Source of the DNA: Actinomycetospora lutea
Lineage (GTDB): Bacteria; Actinomycetota; Actinomycetes; Mycobacteriales; Pseudonocardiaceae
Direction: 5' to 3'
DNA length: 64,000 nt
Assembly (NCBI RefSeq): GCF_028737205.1
Contig: NZ_JAQZAL010000009.1
Location: 124,001 to 188,000 of the forward strand
The notes below the pieces were generated by a model that worked only from the letters and a program-made list of their open reading frames with translations, made no database searches and was not told the origin of the DNA. The position numbers were made by a program, and so were the translations under genes. This document shows, piece after piece, positions 24,582 through 32,677 of this stretch; the stretch's first letter is position 1; every line of letters starts with the position of its first letter.

Positions 24582-25838
24582 CTAGACGAGCGCTGTGACG
24601 CCGTCGGTCAGGCCGAGCAGGGCCCGGCCGTAGACCTCGGTGGAGATCGCCGGGCTGATGACCGCGTGGCGCGAGGCGACCTCGGAGTCGCGCCAGATCC
24701 GCTGCAGGGGGCTCGCCTCGGCGAACGACCCGGCGCCGTGGGCCGAGACGAGCGTCCGGATCGCCTCGCGCGCGTTCTCGATCGCCGCGCCGGTGTCCAT
24801 CCGCACCCGGGCCCGGGCCGCGTAGTCGGGGTACACGCCGTCGGCGGCCGCCTGGTCGATGTCGGCGGCGGCGCGGTAGGCGAACAGGTGCGCCGCGTCC
24901 ACGAGCGAGGCCGCCTTGGCCACGGCGAGCTGGAACGTCGGGGCGTCGGTCTGGACGTCGTAGAAGGTGTAGGAGACCGACCGCTTCGGCGCCTTCTCGA
25001 TGACGAGGTCGAGCGCGGCCTGGGCGAGCCCGAGCTGCGGGCCGGCGAGGACGAGCGCGGCGACCGGGACGAACGCCGAGCGGTAGAGCACCTCGTCGGT
25101 GTGCTCGGTGGCGTAGCGCCCGCCGATCGCGGCCGGGACCGAGACGACCCGGTGCTCCGGGATCAGCACGTCGCGCGCGACCAGGGTGTTCGAGCCCGTG
25201 CCGCGCATGCCGGCGACGAACCACGTGTCGGTGATCGTGAGCTCGCTCATCGGCACCAGCGCCAGGCCCTGGTCGACGACCTCGCCGCGCTCGTCGGGCA
25301 CCGGGAAGCCGACCACGGCCCACTGCGCGTGCAGGCAGCCCGACGCCCAGCCCCACGACCCGGTCACGCGGTAGCCGCCGTCGACCTTCGTCGCCTCGGC
25401 CGACGGGGCGAGCACGCCGGCGATGCGGGTGCCCGGCGTGTCCTCCCACAGGTCGCGCTGGGCGCGGTCGCCGAAGAGCCCGGCGAAGAACGAGCAGACG
25501 TTCATCAGCGTCGTCACCCACGCCGTCGAGCCGCAGCCGCGGGCGAGCTCGCGGGACACCTCGAGCTTGGTGCGGATGTCGGTCTCGAGGCCGCCGAGAC
25601 GCCGCGGCTTCATGATCGAGAAGAGGCCGGCCTCGTCGATCAGCGCGATGACCTCGTCCGGGACCCGTCGGTCCTCCTCGGTGCGGGTCGCGTGACGCGC
25701 CAGCTCCGGGACGATCGCGCGCGCCCGGCCGACCAGGTCGGCGCGCAGGGCGCGGGCGGCGTCGGACGTGCCGGGGCGGTCGAGCGAGAACGTGGACAGA
25801 GCGGGTGCGGACATCGGGGGCACGGACGTCGTGGTCAT
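24582..25838 (-). CDS. acyl-CoA dehydrogenase-like flavin-dependent monooxygenase (group D)
   Basis: 418 residues with an acyl-CoA dehydrogenase fold but the features of two-component flavin monooxygenases (HsaA/DszC/HpaB-like): GCGSTAWVTTLMNVCS, VTGSWGWASGCLHAQW and ISPAISTEVYGRALLG near the C-terminus. The base Glu of true dehydrogenases is not apparent. It would hydroxylate an aromatic or heteroatom using reduced flavin delivered by a separate reductase, and no reductase gene is in this operon. ATG 25838 has a GGAGG site 8 nt upstream. It is the first gene of the operon and divergent from the GntR gene. Confidence 0.82.
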   Translation of the reverse strand: MTTTSVPPMSAPALSTFSLDRPGTSDAARALRADLVGRARAIVPELARHATRTEEDRRVPDEVIALIDEAGLFSIMKPRRLGGLETDIRTKLEVSRELARGCGSTAWVTTLMNVCSFFAGLFGDRAQRDLWEDTPGTRIAGVLAPSAEATKVDGGYRVTGSWGWASGCLHAQWAVVGFPVPDERGEVVDQGLALVPMSELTITDTWFVAGMRGTGSNTLVARDVLIPEHRVVSVPAAIGGRYATEHTDEVLYRSAFVPVAALVLAGPQLGLAQAALDLVIEKAPKRSVSYTFYDVQTDAPTFQLAVAKAASLVDAAHLFAYRAAADIDQAAADGVYPDYAARARVRMDTGAAIENAREAIRTLVSAHGAGSFAEASPLQRIWRDSEVASRHAVISPAISTEVYGRALLGLTDGVTALV

Positions 25839-25859
25839 GGGTTGAACCTCCGGGTGAGC

Positions 25860-25873
25860 GTGACCTGGGCCAC
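25860..25873. promoter_or_regulatory. GTGA-N6-CCAC near-palindrome
   Basis: GTGACCTGGGCCAC lies just downstream of the promoter of the monooxygenase operon and just upstream of its ribosome binding site. This is a typical repressor position. It matches 12 of 14 positions of the perfect palindrome at 36272 and nearly equals the one at 575. The half-site spacing resembles CRP/GlxR sites. Confidence 0.4.
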
Positions 25874-25880
25874 GAGCCGG

Positions 25881-25910
25881 ACGCTACGGTGCTAAGTTAT
25901 AAGATGTCAA
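25881..25910 (-). promoter_or_regulatory. strong putative promoter of the five-gene catabolic operon
   Basis: On the minus strand a perfect TTGACA (25910-25905), an 18-bp spacer and TAGCGT (25886-25881). This is the best -35/-10 pair in the window. The spacer includes the AT-rich core TTATAACTTAG, unusual in this GC-rich DNA and a good candidate for the GntR operator. The GntR start lies 21 bp away on the other side, so autoregulation is likely. Confidence 0.6.
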
Positions 25911-25930
25911 CGCGCGCTACGATGCCGCGC

Positions 25931-26695
25931 ATGCCGGATCAGCAGGGGGTGGCGGTGGACGGTGGCCTGCGCTCGGTCGCGTCGCGCAAGGCGTCGGCCG
26001 TGGACCTCGTGCTGCACGAGATCCGCCGGTCGATCCTGTCCGGCGAGCTGCCGCCGGGGCGCCCGTTCACGGTTCCGGCGCTCACCGAGCAGCTCGGGGT
26101 CAGCCACGTGCCGGTGCGCGAGGCGCTGCGCCAGCTCGAGGCCCAGGGGCTGATCACGCTGAGCCCGTCGCGCAGCGCGATCGTCACCCCGCTCGACCCC
26201 GACGACCTGCGCGCGATCTACCGGCTGCGCATCACCGTCGAGCCCGAGCTCGCCGCGCTGTCGGCCCCGCACCGCACCGACGAGGAGATCGCCCACCTCG
26301 ACGCCCTGGTGCGCGAGACGTTCGGCGAGGTGCTCCAGGAGGCGTTCTGGGCGCCGCACCGCGCGTTCCACGCGGCGATGATCGAGCCGGCCGCGAGCGA
26401 CTGGGACCGGCGGATGCTCGCCCCGCTCTGGGACGCCTCCGAGCGCTACACGCGCCTGGTCTTCGACCCGGTCGAGGCGCCCGAGTCGTTCGCGGCCCAC
26501 CGCGCGCACGTCCACGACGCGCTCGTCGACGCCGCGCGCTCCCGGGACCCGCAGCGCGTGCGCGACGCCGTGCGCGAGCACCTCGAGAACAACCTCGCCA
26601 CGATGCTGCACGAGATGCGCACGCTCGACGCCGCGCGCCGGCAGCGGTGGAGCGGCCGCGATCAGGAGCCCGGGGGCAGGCTCGCCACCTCGTGA
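25931..26695 (+). CDS. GntR family transcriptional regulator (FCD subfamily)
   Basis: About 254 residues. N-terminal winged helix (VLHEIRRSILSGELPPGRPFTVPALTEQLGVSHVPVREALRQLEAQGLI) and C-terminal all-helical FCD ligand domain with metal/ligand residues in the FHAAMIEPA and RAHVHDAL-RD-REH segments. Regulators of this type repress catabolic operons and release DNA on binding the substrate or an intermediate. ATGs at 25904, 25922 and 25931 are in frame; the first lies within the divergent promoter's -35 region, so I use the last. It is divergent from the monooxygenase operon. Confidence 0.82.
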   Translation: MPDQQGVAVDGGLRSVASRKASAVDLVLHEIRRSILSGELPPGRPFTVPALTEQLGVSHVPVREALRQLEAQGLITLSPSRSAIVTPLDPDDLRAIYRLRITVEPELAALSAPHRTDEEIAHLDALVRETFGEVLQEAFWAPHRAFHAAMIEPAASDWDRRMLAPLWDASERYTRLVFDPVEAPESFAAHRAHVHDALVDAARSRDPQRVRDAVREHLENNLATMLHEMRTLDAARRQRWSGRDQEPGGRLATS

Positions 26696-27384
26696 CGCCA
26701 GGCGGTGTCGAGGGTGAAGCCGCCGCCGAGGTCGGGGAGCTCGGCGAGGTCCTCGGGCGGCAGCTCGCGGGGGATGCCGCCGGCGCGGGCGACGGCGAGC
26801 GTCATCGCGGCGAGGGTGTCGACGCTGCGGGCGCGCAGCACGGCCTGCTCGACCGAGCGCCCGGTCGCGGTCAGGCCGTGGCCCCGCAGGAGCACGACGG
26901 GCCGGTCGCCCAGCGCCGCCACCATCGCGCCCGCCAGCTCCCGGTTCCGCACGAGCACCGCCCGCGGGTACACCGGCACCCCGCCGGCGGCCAGGTGCGC
27001 GCCGGGAATGTCGAAGGCGCCGACGATCGGGCGCAGGACGAGGCCCGCGAGGTCGGCGGCGACGGTGTCGGACGGGTGGGCGTGCACGACGGCGTCGACG
27101 TCGGGGCGCGCGCGCAGCACCTCGGTGTGCAGCGGCAGCTCGTTGGGGACCGCGTAGCCCTCGTCGGCGCCGTCGAGGAGCTCCCCCTCCAGGGTCACCG
27201 TGCGCACGTCGTCGGGCGTGGTCCACGCCAGCCCCCGCTCCCGCGGGCCGCGGCACCGGACCAGGGCCCGGTCCTCGCCCACCCGCAGGCTGACGTGCCC
27301 GAGCACCCCCGGCGCGAGCCCGCGGTGGGCGAGCACGCGGCACGCGGTGGCGACGAGGGCGCGCCGCTCGTCGAGATCGCTCAT
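26662..27384 (-). CDS. class II aldolase/adducin family protein, possible aromatic dicarboxylate decarboxylase
   Basis: 240 residues. Class II aldolase fold with metal ligands in HAHPSDTV and GHGL and the ELPLHTEV glutamate. The family includes fuculose aldolases and also PhtC-type 3,4-dihydroxyphthalate decarboxylases, which occur beside ring-hydroxylating dioxygenases. The position directly after a dihydrodiol dehydrogenase in a Rieske operon favours the decarboxylase role (inference). It overlaps the SDR gene as ATGA and the GntR gene tail-to-tail by 34 bp. Confidence 0.75.
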   Translation of the reverse strand: MSDLDERRALVATACRVLAHRGLAPGVLGHVSLRVGEDRALVRCRGPRERGLAWTTPDDVRTVTLEGELLDGADEGYAVPNELPLHTEVLRARPDVDAVVHAHPSDTVAADLAGLVLRPIVGAFDIPGAHLAAGGVPVYPRAVLVRNRELAGAMVAALGDRPVVLLRGHGLTATGRSVEQAVLRARSVDTLAAMTLAVARAGGIPRELPPEDLAELPDLGGGFTLDTAWRHEVASLPPGS

Positions 27385-28160
27385 CCCTTGACCCCGATCC
27401 CGCCGTCGGGGTGCACGACGTCACCGGTGATCCCCCGCGAGCGCTCCGAGGCGAGCGCGACGTAGCTCCACGCGTGGTCCTGCGCGGTCAGCGCCACCTG
27501 CAGCGGCACGCGCGCGGCCAGCTCGGCGGCGCGGTCGGGGGTGTCGGCGAGGCGCCGGTCGGCCTGCCCCAGGCTCGCGGCGCCGCGCAGGTCGGTGTGC
27601 ACCGTGCCGCCCGGCGCGACGGCGTTCACCCGCACCTCGGGGGCGAGCTCGTGGGCCAGCGCGGTGACCAGCCCGCGCACGGCGAACTTCGAGCCGACGT
27701 ACAGCACCCCGCCGCGGCCCGGGTAGAACGACGAGGTCGACGCGGTGAGCACGACCGCGCCGCGGTGGGTGCGCAGCTGGTCGAGCGCCGCGCGCACGCC
27801 GTGCAGGTGGCTCTTGACGTTGACGGCGAACACCTCGTCGAAGGCGGCGTCCAGCACGTCGGGGTCGATGTCGGCGAGCCCGCGGTAGAAGTCGAAGATC
27901 CCGACGCAGCTGACGAACAGGTCCAGCCCGCCGAACGCCTCGACCGTCGTGGCGACCGCGCGCTCGTTGTCGGCGCGGGTGGTGGCGTCGCCGGTGACGA
28001 CAGGGACCGCGGCGGACCGCAGCGCGGCCGCCTTGTCGGCGTCCTTCTCCAGGGCGGCGACCCGCGCGCCCTCGGCGTGGAACGCGTCGACCACGGCCCG
28101 CCCGATGCCCGACCCCGCGCCCACGACGAGCGCGCGGCGCCCGGCGAGCCAGTCAGTCAT
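27381..28160 (-). CDS. SDR-family dihydrodiol dehydrogenase-like protein
   Basis: 259 residues. Short-chain dehydrogenase with NAD(P) motif GAGSGIGRAV near residue 14, catalytic Ser in VVLTASTSSFYPG, and YVGSK (Tyr and Lys). It probably oxidises the cis-dihydrodiol made by the adjacent Rieske dioxygenase to a catechol, using NAD+ (family and context). Start ATG 28160 overlaps the preceding small gene by 8 bp. Confidence 0.8.
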   Translation of the reverse strand: MTDWLAGRRALVVGAGSGIGRAVVDAFHAEGARVAALEKDADKAAALRSAAVPVVTGDATTRADNERAVATTVEAFGGLDLFVSCVGIFDFYRGLADIDPDVLDAAFDEVFAVNVKSHLHGVRAALDQLRTHRGAVVLTASTSSFYPGRGGVLYVGSKFAVRGLVTALAHELAPEVRVNAVAPGGTVHTDLRGAASLGQADRRLADTPDRAAELAARVPLQVALTAQDHAWSYVALASERSRGITGDVVHPDGGIGVKG

Positions 28161-28380
28161 CGGCGTCGGTGACCAGCGGGCCGTACGGGTTGCCGATCAT
28201 CGCCGAGAACACGTCGTCGGACTGCCATGTCAGCGCCTCGAGCTCGAGGGGGCACAGCGACACCCACTGCCCGGAGCGCGGCGACTCGATGAGCAGCCGC
28301 GCCCCGTTGCGCGTCTCGACCTTGCGCACGCGGACCTCGGCGAACTCGTTGCCCAGCACGATGGGCTCGTCCCCGCTCAC
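28153..28380 (-). CDS. 75-residue protein of unknown function in the Rieske operon
   Basis: A small acidic protein (LGNEFAEVRVRKVETRNGARLL, then SGQWVSLCPLELEALTWQS) with no cysteine pattern, so it is not the missing ferredoxin. GTG 28380 overlaps the beta-subunit stop as GTGA and its end overlaps the dehydrogenase start. It therefore sits in a fully overlapped operon and is surely translated. Composition suggests a small beta-rich fold. I do not recognise the family. It could be an assembly or accessory factor of the dioxygenase. Confidence 0.75.
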   Translation of the reverse strand: MSGDEPIVLGNEFAEVRVRKVETRNGARLLIESPRSGQWVSLCPLELEALTWQSDDVFSAMIGNPYGPLVTDADD

Positions 28381-28943
28381 AGGAAGATCGCCAGGTTCTG
28401 GGTGCGCAGCACCGACTCGTCGACGCTGACCGTGCGGCGCGCGAGCATCCAGTGCCCCGCCGACGGGGCGGCGCGCGTGGGGTCCCGGCGCAGCACGTCC
28501 TCGCGTCCCGCCGAGATCAGCGAGGGCTCGCGGACGTCGCCGCGGCTGCGGAAGAGCAGCACCGCGGACTCGACGACGATCTCGTCCTCGGTGTGGTCCA
28601 GCGGGAACGTGCGCACGTTGCCGACGTGGTGGCGCAGGCGCGAGGGCGGGTCCTCGGTCCAGGCGTGCTCGGTGGCGAACCGGGCCACGCGCCGGGAGAG
28701 CGAGTAGTGGTCCTCGTCGAAGTGGGCCATGCCGGGCGCGGTGTCGAACCCCGCGCCGCGCGCCGTCGAGACGCGCACCGGCATCAGGTAGCGGACGTCG
28801 GCGGTGAGCAGGGACATCCAGGTGTCGTAGTCCTGGGTGTCGAGCAGCGCGGCCTCGTCGACGAGGAACTGGTGCGCCTCCAGGTGGCGGGGGTCGCCGA
28901 ACGACAGGCAGCGCGCGACGGTGCGGGGCGACGGCGCGGTCAC
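28377..28943 (-). CDS. aromatic-ring-hydroxylating dioxygenase beta subunit
   Basis: 188 residues of the NTF2-like beta-subunit fold: HQFLVDEAALLDTQDYDTWMSLLTADVRYLMPVR near the start, then FDEDHYSLSRRVARFATEHAWTEDPPSRLRHHVGNVRTF. The beta subunit is structural and forms the alpha3beta3 hexamer with the catalytic subunit. GTG 28943 overlaps the alpha-subunit stop (GTGA), which fits equimolar synthesis. Confidence 0.88.
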   Translation of the reverse strand: MTAPSPRTVARCLSFGDPRHLEAHQFLVDEAALLDTQDYDTWMSLLTADVRYLMPVRVSTARGAGFDTAPGMAHFDEDHYSLSRRVARFATEHAWTEDPPSRLRHHVGNVRTFPLDHTEDEIVVESAVLLFRSRGDVREPSLISAGREDVLRRDPTRAAPSAGHWMLARRTVSVDESVLRTQNLAIFL

Positions 28944-30337
28944 GGCCGTGTTCCCTGCTCGAGCCCCCCGAGGTCGCCACTGCCGAGATCGACCGTGCCG
29001 ACGGCCGGTGGCGGCGCCTCGAGGGCGTCGGCCCAGGCCCGGAGCATGGCGCGCTGGTTGTGCTCGCCGAACCCGACGTGGGCGACGCCCGGCCCGGAGA
29101 AGTGCGCGAGCGGCGGCGACACGGGCTTGTCGTCGGCGAGCAGGCCCATCCGGCTGTTGAGCCGCAGGCGCCGCGCCATCGAGCCCGCCGCCGTCGAGGT
29201 GATCGACACCCAGTTCTCGACGTCGTCCTGCTCGAACATCCCGGTCGACCCGAAGCACATCAGGTACGCCTTGTACGAGAGCTCCTTGAACCGTTCCGGG
29301 GCGCCCCGGTCCACCGCGAACCACGAGAGCACCTCGGTCTCGTCGGCCGCGACCGGCTGCCACTGGCGCAGCGAGATGAACGGGACCACCTCGTCGGAGT
29401 CGGTGTTCTCGACCTTGGGCCAGTTGTGCACCAGCGAGAGGTTCGGGAACACCGAGGCCGCCGAGACCATGAAGCCGTCGTCGCCGACCATCGCCAGGTG
29501 CGCGTCGCTCCACGTCGCGCGCATCCGGGCGATCATCTCGTCGGGGTAGCCGACGTAGCGCAGGCGCTCGTCGAGGGTGCCGGGCGGGAGCTTGTAGGTG
29601 GTCCCGCCGCCGCGGCCCGCCCAGTAGAGCGCGCCCTCCTTGCGCTTCGACGCCTTCGGCTCGCGGAAGAGCCCGATCTCCACGACGCTCGAGTGCGTGT
29701 GCGGCGTGTGGTAGCTGTCGCCGGCGAAGTTCTCCGCGCCGATCTTCCAGTTGGCCTTCACGCGCCACCGCTGCGGCCCGACGAGCTCGATGCCCTCGGG
29801 GCTCTGCTGCGTGTAGAAGTCCAGGTAGAACGCGAAGTCGCCCAGGTACTCGCGCAGCGGCGGCGCCGCGGGGTCGAGGCTGACGAAGATCAGCCCGTTG
29901 TAGGTGTCGAGCGACGGGGCGGGCAGCAGGGCCTGTCCCTTCTTGCGGAACCCCTCCTCGCCGCCGTAGGCCTCGCCGTGGAAGGGCAGCCCGACGAGGC
30001 GGCCGTCGTTCTTATACGACCACCCGTGGTACGGGCAGCGGAAGTGCGACGCGTTGCCCATCTCGGCGCGGCAGACCTGCATCCCGCGGTGCAGGCACAT
30101 GTTGAACATCGCGCGCACCACGCCGGACTCGTCGCGGCTGACGATGAACGAGTCGTCGACGACCCGGCGCACGACGTAGTCGCCCGGGCGCGGGATCTCC
30201 GACTCGTGCGCGAGGAACAGCCACGAGCGCCCGAAGACGCGCTCCCGCTCGAGGGCGAAGATCTCGTCGTCGTTGTAGATGTGCGCGGGGATCATCCCCT
30301 GCCGCACGTCCTCGAGGACGGCTCCCTGATCCCGCAT
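28940..30337 (-). CDS. Rieske non-haem iron dioxygenase alpha subunit
   Basis: 465 residues. Rieske [2Fe-2S] cluster: Cys81 and His83 (NMCLHRG) and Cys101 and His104 (CPYHGW). Mononuclear iron: Asp207-x2-His210-x4-His215 bridge region (ENFAGDSYHTPHTH), with the third ligand Asp in FEQDDVENW. It dihydroxylates an aromatic ring with O2 and electrons from a ferredoxin, but no ferredoxin or reductase gene is in the operon. The start at ATG 30337 is backed by GGAG 8 nt upstream. An IclR-type palindrome lies immediately before it. The substrate may be an aromatic acid, judged by the neighbours. Confidence 0.9.
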   Translation of the reverse strand: MRDQGAVLEDVRQGMIPAHIYNDDEIFALERERVFGRSWLFLAHESEIPRPGDYVVRRVVDDSFIVSRDESGVVRAMFNMCLHRGMQVCRAEMGNASHFRCPYHGWSYKNDGRLVGLPFHGEAYGGEEGFRKKGQALLPAPSLDTYNGLIFVSLDPAAPPLREYLGDFAFYLDFYTQQSPEGIELVGPQRWRVKANWKIGAENFAGDSYHTPHTHSSVVEIGLFREPKASKRKEGALYWAGRGGGTTYKLPPGTLDERLRYVGYPDEMIARMRATWSDAHLAMVGDDGFMVSAASVFPNLSLVHNWPKVENTDSDEVVPFISLRQWQPVAADETEVLSWFAVDRGAPERFKELSYKAYLMCFGSTGMFEQDDVENWVSITSTAAGSMARRLRLNSRMGLLADDKPVSPPLAHFSGPGVAHVGFGEHNQRAMLRAWADALEAPPPAVGTVDLGSGDLGGLEQGTRP

Positions 30338-30351
30338 GCGGAGCTCCTTTT

Positions 30352-30364
30352 CTGCTCAGCAGAT
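30352..30364. promoter_or_regulatory. TCTGC-N3-GCAGA operator at the Rieske operon
   Basis: Perfect palindrome TCTGCTCAGCAGA, 15 bp before the alpha-subunit start. A second dyad CCTCT-N4-AGAGG lies at 30373-30386. The same half-sites with the same spacing occur before the IclR gene (31228-31240) and, with one mismatch, before the permease/ThDP pair (32642-32654). Confidence 0.55.
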
Positions 30365-30422
30365 AGCTTCTCCTCTGTGTAGAGGTTGCGGGACAGACGG
30401 CGGGGTCGTCAAGCCGTGCACG

Positions 30423-31208
30423 TCAGAGCAGCAGCGCGTCGATCTCCCGCGCGGCCTCGCGCACGGCCTCGAGCATCGCCGACCAGCGCGGCTCCCCGAG
30501 CCGGCTCACCGGCCCCGACGCGTTGACGGCGTGCCGGGGTGTGCGGGCGGCGGAGAGCGCGACGGCGATCGAGCCGACCCCCTCCTCGCTCTCCTCCTGG
30601 CTGGTCGCGTAGCCGGCGCGGCGGATCGCCTCGAGGTGCTCGAGCAGCTCGGTGCGCGTGCCGATCGAGTGCGGCGTCATCTGCACGAGCGCCTCGTCGG
30701 GGTAGAGCGCGCGCACCTCGTCGTCGGTGAGCGTGGCCAGCATCGCCTTGCCGTTCGACGTGCAGTGCGCCGGCACCGACCGGCCCAGACGCCCGCCGAC
30801 GCGCAGGGCCCGGCTGCTCTCGAGCGAGTCGATGAAGTGCACGTGGTCGCCCTCGAGCCGCCCGAGGTGCACGGTCTCCTCGAGCGTCGCGTTGAGCTTC
30901 TCCAGCACCGGGCGCGCCTGGGTGCGCACGTCGAGGCGGCGCAGGATGCCGAGCGCGACGTCGTCGAGCGACGGGCCGGGCACGTAGCTGCGCGTCGCGG
31001 CGTCCTGCCGCACGAACCCGCGGTACTGCAGCATCGCGAGCAGCCGGTGGGCGGTCGAGGTGGCGACCCCGAGGTACTGGCTGACGTCGGTCAGCCGCAG
31101 CCGCGGCTGGCTGCCCAGCAGCAGCAGCACCTTGAGGGCGTTGTCGACCGAGTCGATCGGGTACTGCGGCGTCGACCCGTACTCGGGTGCCGGCGCGGCG
31201 CGGTCCAT
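30423..31208 (-). CDS. IclR family transcriptional regulator
   Basis: 261 residues. N-terminal winged helix (SVDNALKVLLLLGSQPRLRLTDVSQYLGVATSTAHRLLAML) and C-terminal GAF-like effector domain (ETVHLGRLEGDHVHFIDS, SVPAHCTSNGKAMLA, SIAVALS). IclR proteins usually control aromatic-acid operons and sense the substrate. It lies between the Rieske operon and the permease, all on one strand. The palindrome 20 bp upstream of its start suggests autoregulation. Confidence 0.88.
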   Translation of the reverse strand: MDRAAPAPEYGSTPQYPIDSVDNALKVLLLLGSQPRLRLTDVSQYLGVATSTAHRLLAMLQYRGFVRQDAATRSYVPGPSLDDVALGILRRLDVRTQARPVLEKLNATLEETVHLGRLEGDHVHFIDSLESSRALRVGGRLGRSVPAHCTSNGKAMLATLTDDEVRALYPDEALVQMTPHSIGTRTELLEHLEAIRRAGYATSQEESEEGVGSIAVALSAARTPRHAVNASGPVSRLGEPRWSAMLEAVREAAREIDALLL

Positions 31209-31227
31209 GCGCCGAGCCTACGGACAC

Positions 31228-31240
31228 TCTGCTGTGCAGA
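31228..31240. promoter_or_regulatory. TCTGC-N3-GCAGA operator at the IclR gene
   Basis: Perfect palindrome TCTGCTGTGCAGA in the 38-bp gap between the permease stop and the IclR start. It has the same half-sites and spacing as the site before the Rieske operon, so it is probably autoregulatory. Confidence 0.55.
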
Positions 31241-31246
31241 AGACGG

Positions 31247-32620
31247 TCACGACGCCGGCAGGATGAACGCCACCCAGCAGAGCACCGGCGCCACGACGAT
31301 GAGCGTGAGCCCCCACGCCAGGAGCGTCCGGAACACCTGCGGCCGCCCCTCCTCCGGGGCGTTGGCGAGGGTCAGCGCGCCGACCGAGGAGAACGGCGTC
31401 GAGTCGACGACGGTCGCCGAGATCGCGAGCGCGACGATCACCCCGGCCGCCCCGATCTCCCCGCTGACCAGGAACGGCGCCGCGAGCGGGATGAGCACCC
31501 CGAGCAACCCCGCACTGGACGCGAACGCCGACGTCGCCGCGCCGACCAGGCAGAGCAGGAACGCGACGAGCAGCGGCACGCCGAGCCCGGAGATGCCGCG
31601 GCCGACGGCGTCGATCGTGCCGTAGCGCTCGAGCGCCTCGACGTAGGTGACGACGCCGCAGATCAGCAGGACGACCGACCAGACGATGCGCTTGTCGGCG
31701 CCCTTGACCCGCTCCGGGAACGCGAGGTGCAGCAGCGCGGCGCCGAGCAGCGCGAGGAACCCGATCTCGGCACCGAACACCAGCGCGCCGACCGCGACCG
31801 CGACGACCACGGCCAGCGAGATCCACTGGTCGACGCGCAGGGTGGTGCGGGGAGCGACGGTGTCGGTGAGGGTGCCGGTGGAGCCGGCCGTCGCCGTCGC
31901 GACGGCACCGTCGGGGCGCGGCGGGGCCGGGGTGGCGCCGGGACCCGAGCCCGTGGCGGCCACGGTCTCCCCGACCGGCCCCTCGGGCCGCACCGTGCCC
32001 CGCTCGTGACGCAGGCGCAGGCCGCCGAACAGGACGTAGGCGACGGCGCCGAGCACCAGGTTGGCGGCGAGGTTGCCGAAGAACAGCTGCGCCGGCGCGA
32101 CGTCGAGCCCGGCGGCCCCGGCGGCCCGGTTGACGATCACCGCGAGCCCGTTGAGCGGCGAGAAGTTCCCCGCCGACGAGCCGTGGATGACCATCAGCGC
32201 GGACAGCCGGCGGTCGATGCCGTAGCGCTCCCCCAGCCCCATGCACAGCGGGGCGAGCATGGCCACGCCCGCCGGACCGAGCGCGCCGGCCAGGGTCGGG
32301 ATCGCCGCGAACAGGAAGATCAGCCAGGGCACCAGCGCCGGCCGGTCGCCCAGCAGCCCGCAGGCGCGGTCGAGCAGCCAGGCGAGCGTGCCGTTCACCG
32401 TGACCAGCCCGAACAGGTAGGTCACGCCCACGAGCAGCACGAACAGGTCGGGAGGGAAGCCGGACAGCAGGTCGTCGACGCCCTCGCCGGCCACCAGCGT
32501 CCCGACGAGGAACGTGGCGATGAGGGCGAGGACGCCGATGTTGACCGGGCGCAGCGTGCCGATCACGAAGACCAGCACCAGGCCGACGACCCCGATGACG
32601 TGGATGGACACGATCACCAC
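31247..32620 (-). CDS. SLC13/ArsB-superfamily permease (MatC-like dicarboxylate carrier)
   Basis: 457 residues, about twelve membrane spans in two halves joined by a long cytoplasmic loop (roughly 205-265, Thr/Pro/Ala-rich). The conserved motifs GSSAGNFSPLNG in the first half and VDSTPFSSVGALTLANA in the second are the paired substrate loops of the DASS/MatC type, which carry di- or tricarboxylates. It probably imports the aromatic or aliphatic acid handled by the cluster (inference). Start GTG 32620; the divergent ThDP gene begins 57 bp away. Confidence 0.82.
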   Translation of the reverse strand: MVIVSIHVIGVVGLVLVFVIGTLRPVNIGVLALIATFLVGTLVAGEGVDDLLSGFPPDLFVLLVGVTYLFGLVTVNGTLAWLLDRACGLLGDRPALVPWLIFLFAAIPTLAGALGPAGVAMLAPLCMGLGERYGIDRRLSALMVIHGSSAGNFSPLNGLAVIVNRAAGAAGLDVAPAQLFFGNLAANLVLGAVAYVLFGGLRLRHERGTVRPEGPVGETVAATGSGPGATPAPPRPDGAVATATAGSTGTLTDTVAPRTTLRVDQWISLAVVVAVAVGALVFGAEIGFLALLGAALLHLAFPERVKGADKRIVWSVVLLICGVVTYVEALERYGTIDAVGRGISGLGVPLLVAFLLCLVGAATSAFASSAGLLGVLIPLAAPFLVSGEIGAAGVIVALAISATVVDSTPFSSVGALTLANAPEEGRPQVFRTLLAWGLTLIVVAPVLCWVAFILPAS

Positions 32621-32641
32621 TCCCGTCCAGCAGAAAGGTTC

Positions 32642-32654
32642 TCTGCGGTGGAGA
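32642..32654. promoter_or_regulatory. degenerate TCTGC-N3-GCAGA operator between permease and ThDP gene
   Basis: TCTGCGGTGGAGA differs from the two perfect sites by one base in the right half. It is placed centrally in the 57-bp divergent promoter region. An additional GCAGA half-site is at 32630-32634. Confidence 0.4.
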
Positions 32655-32677
32655 AGAGTGTCTGGCAGGCTCGACCC

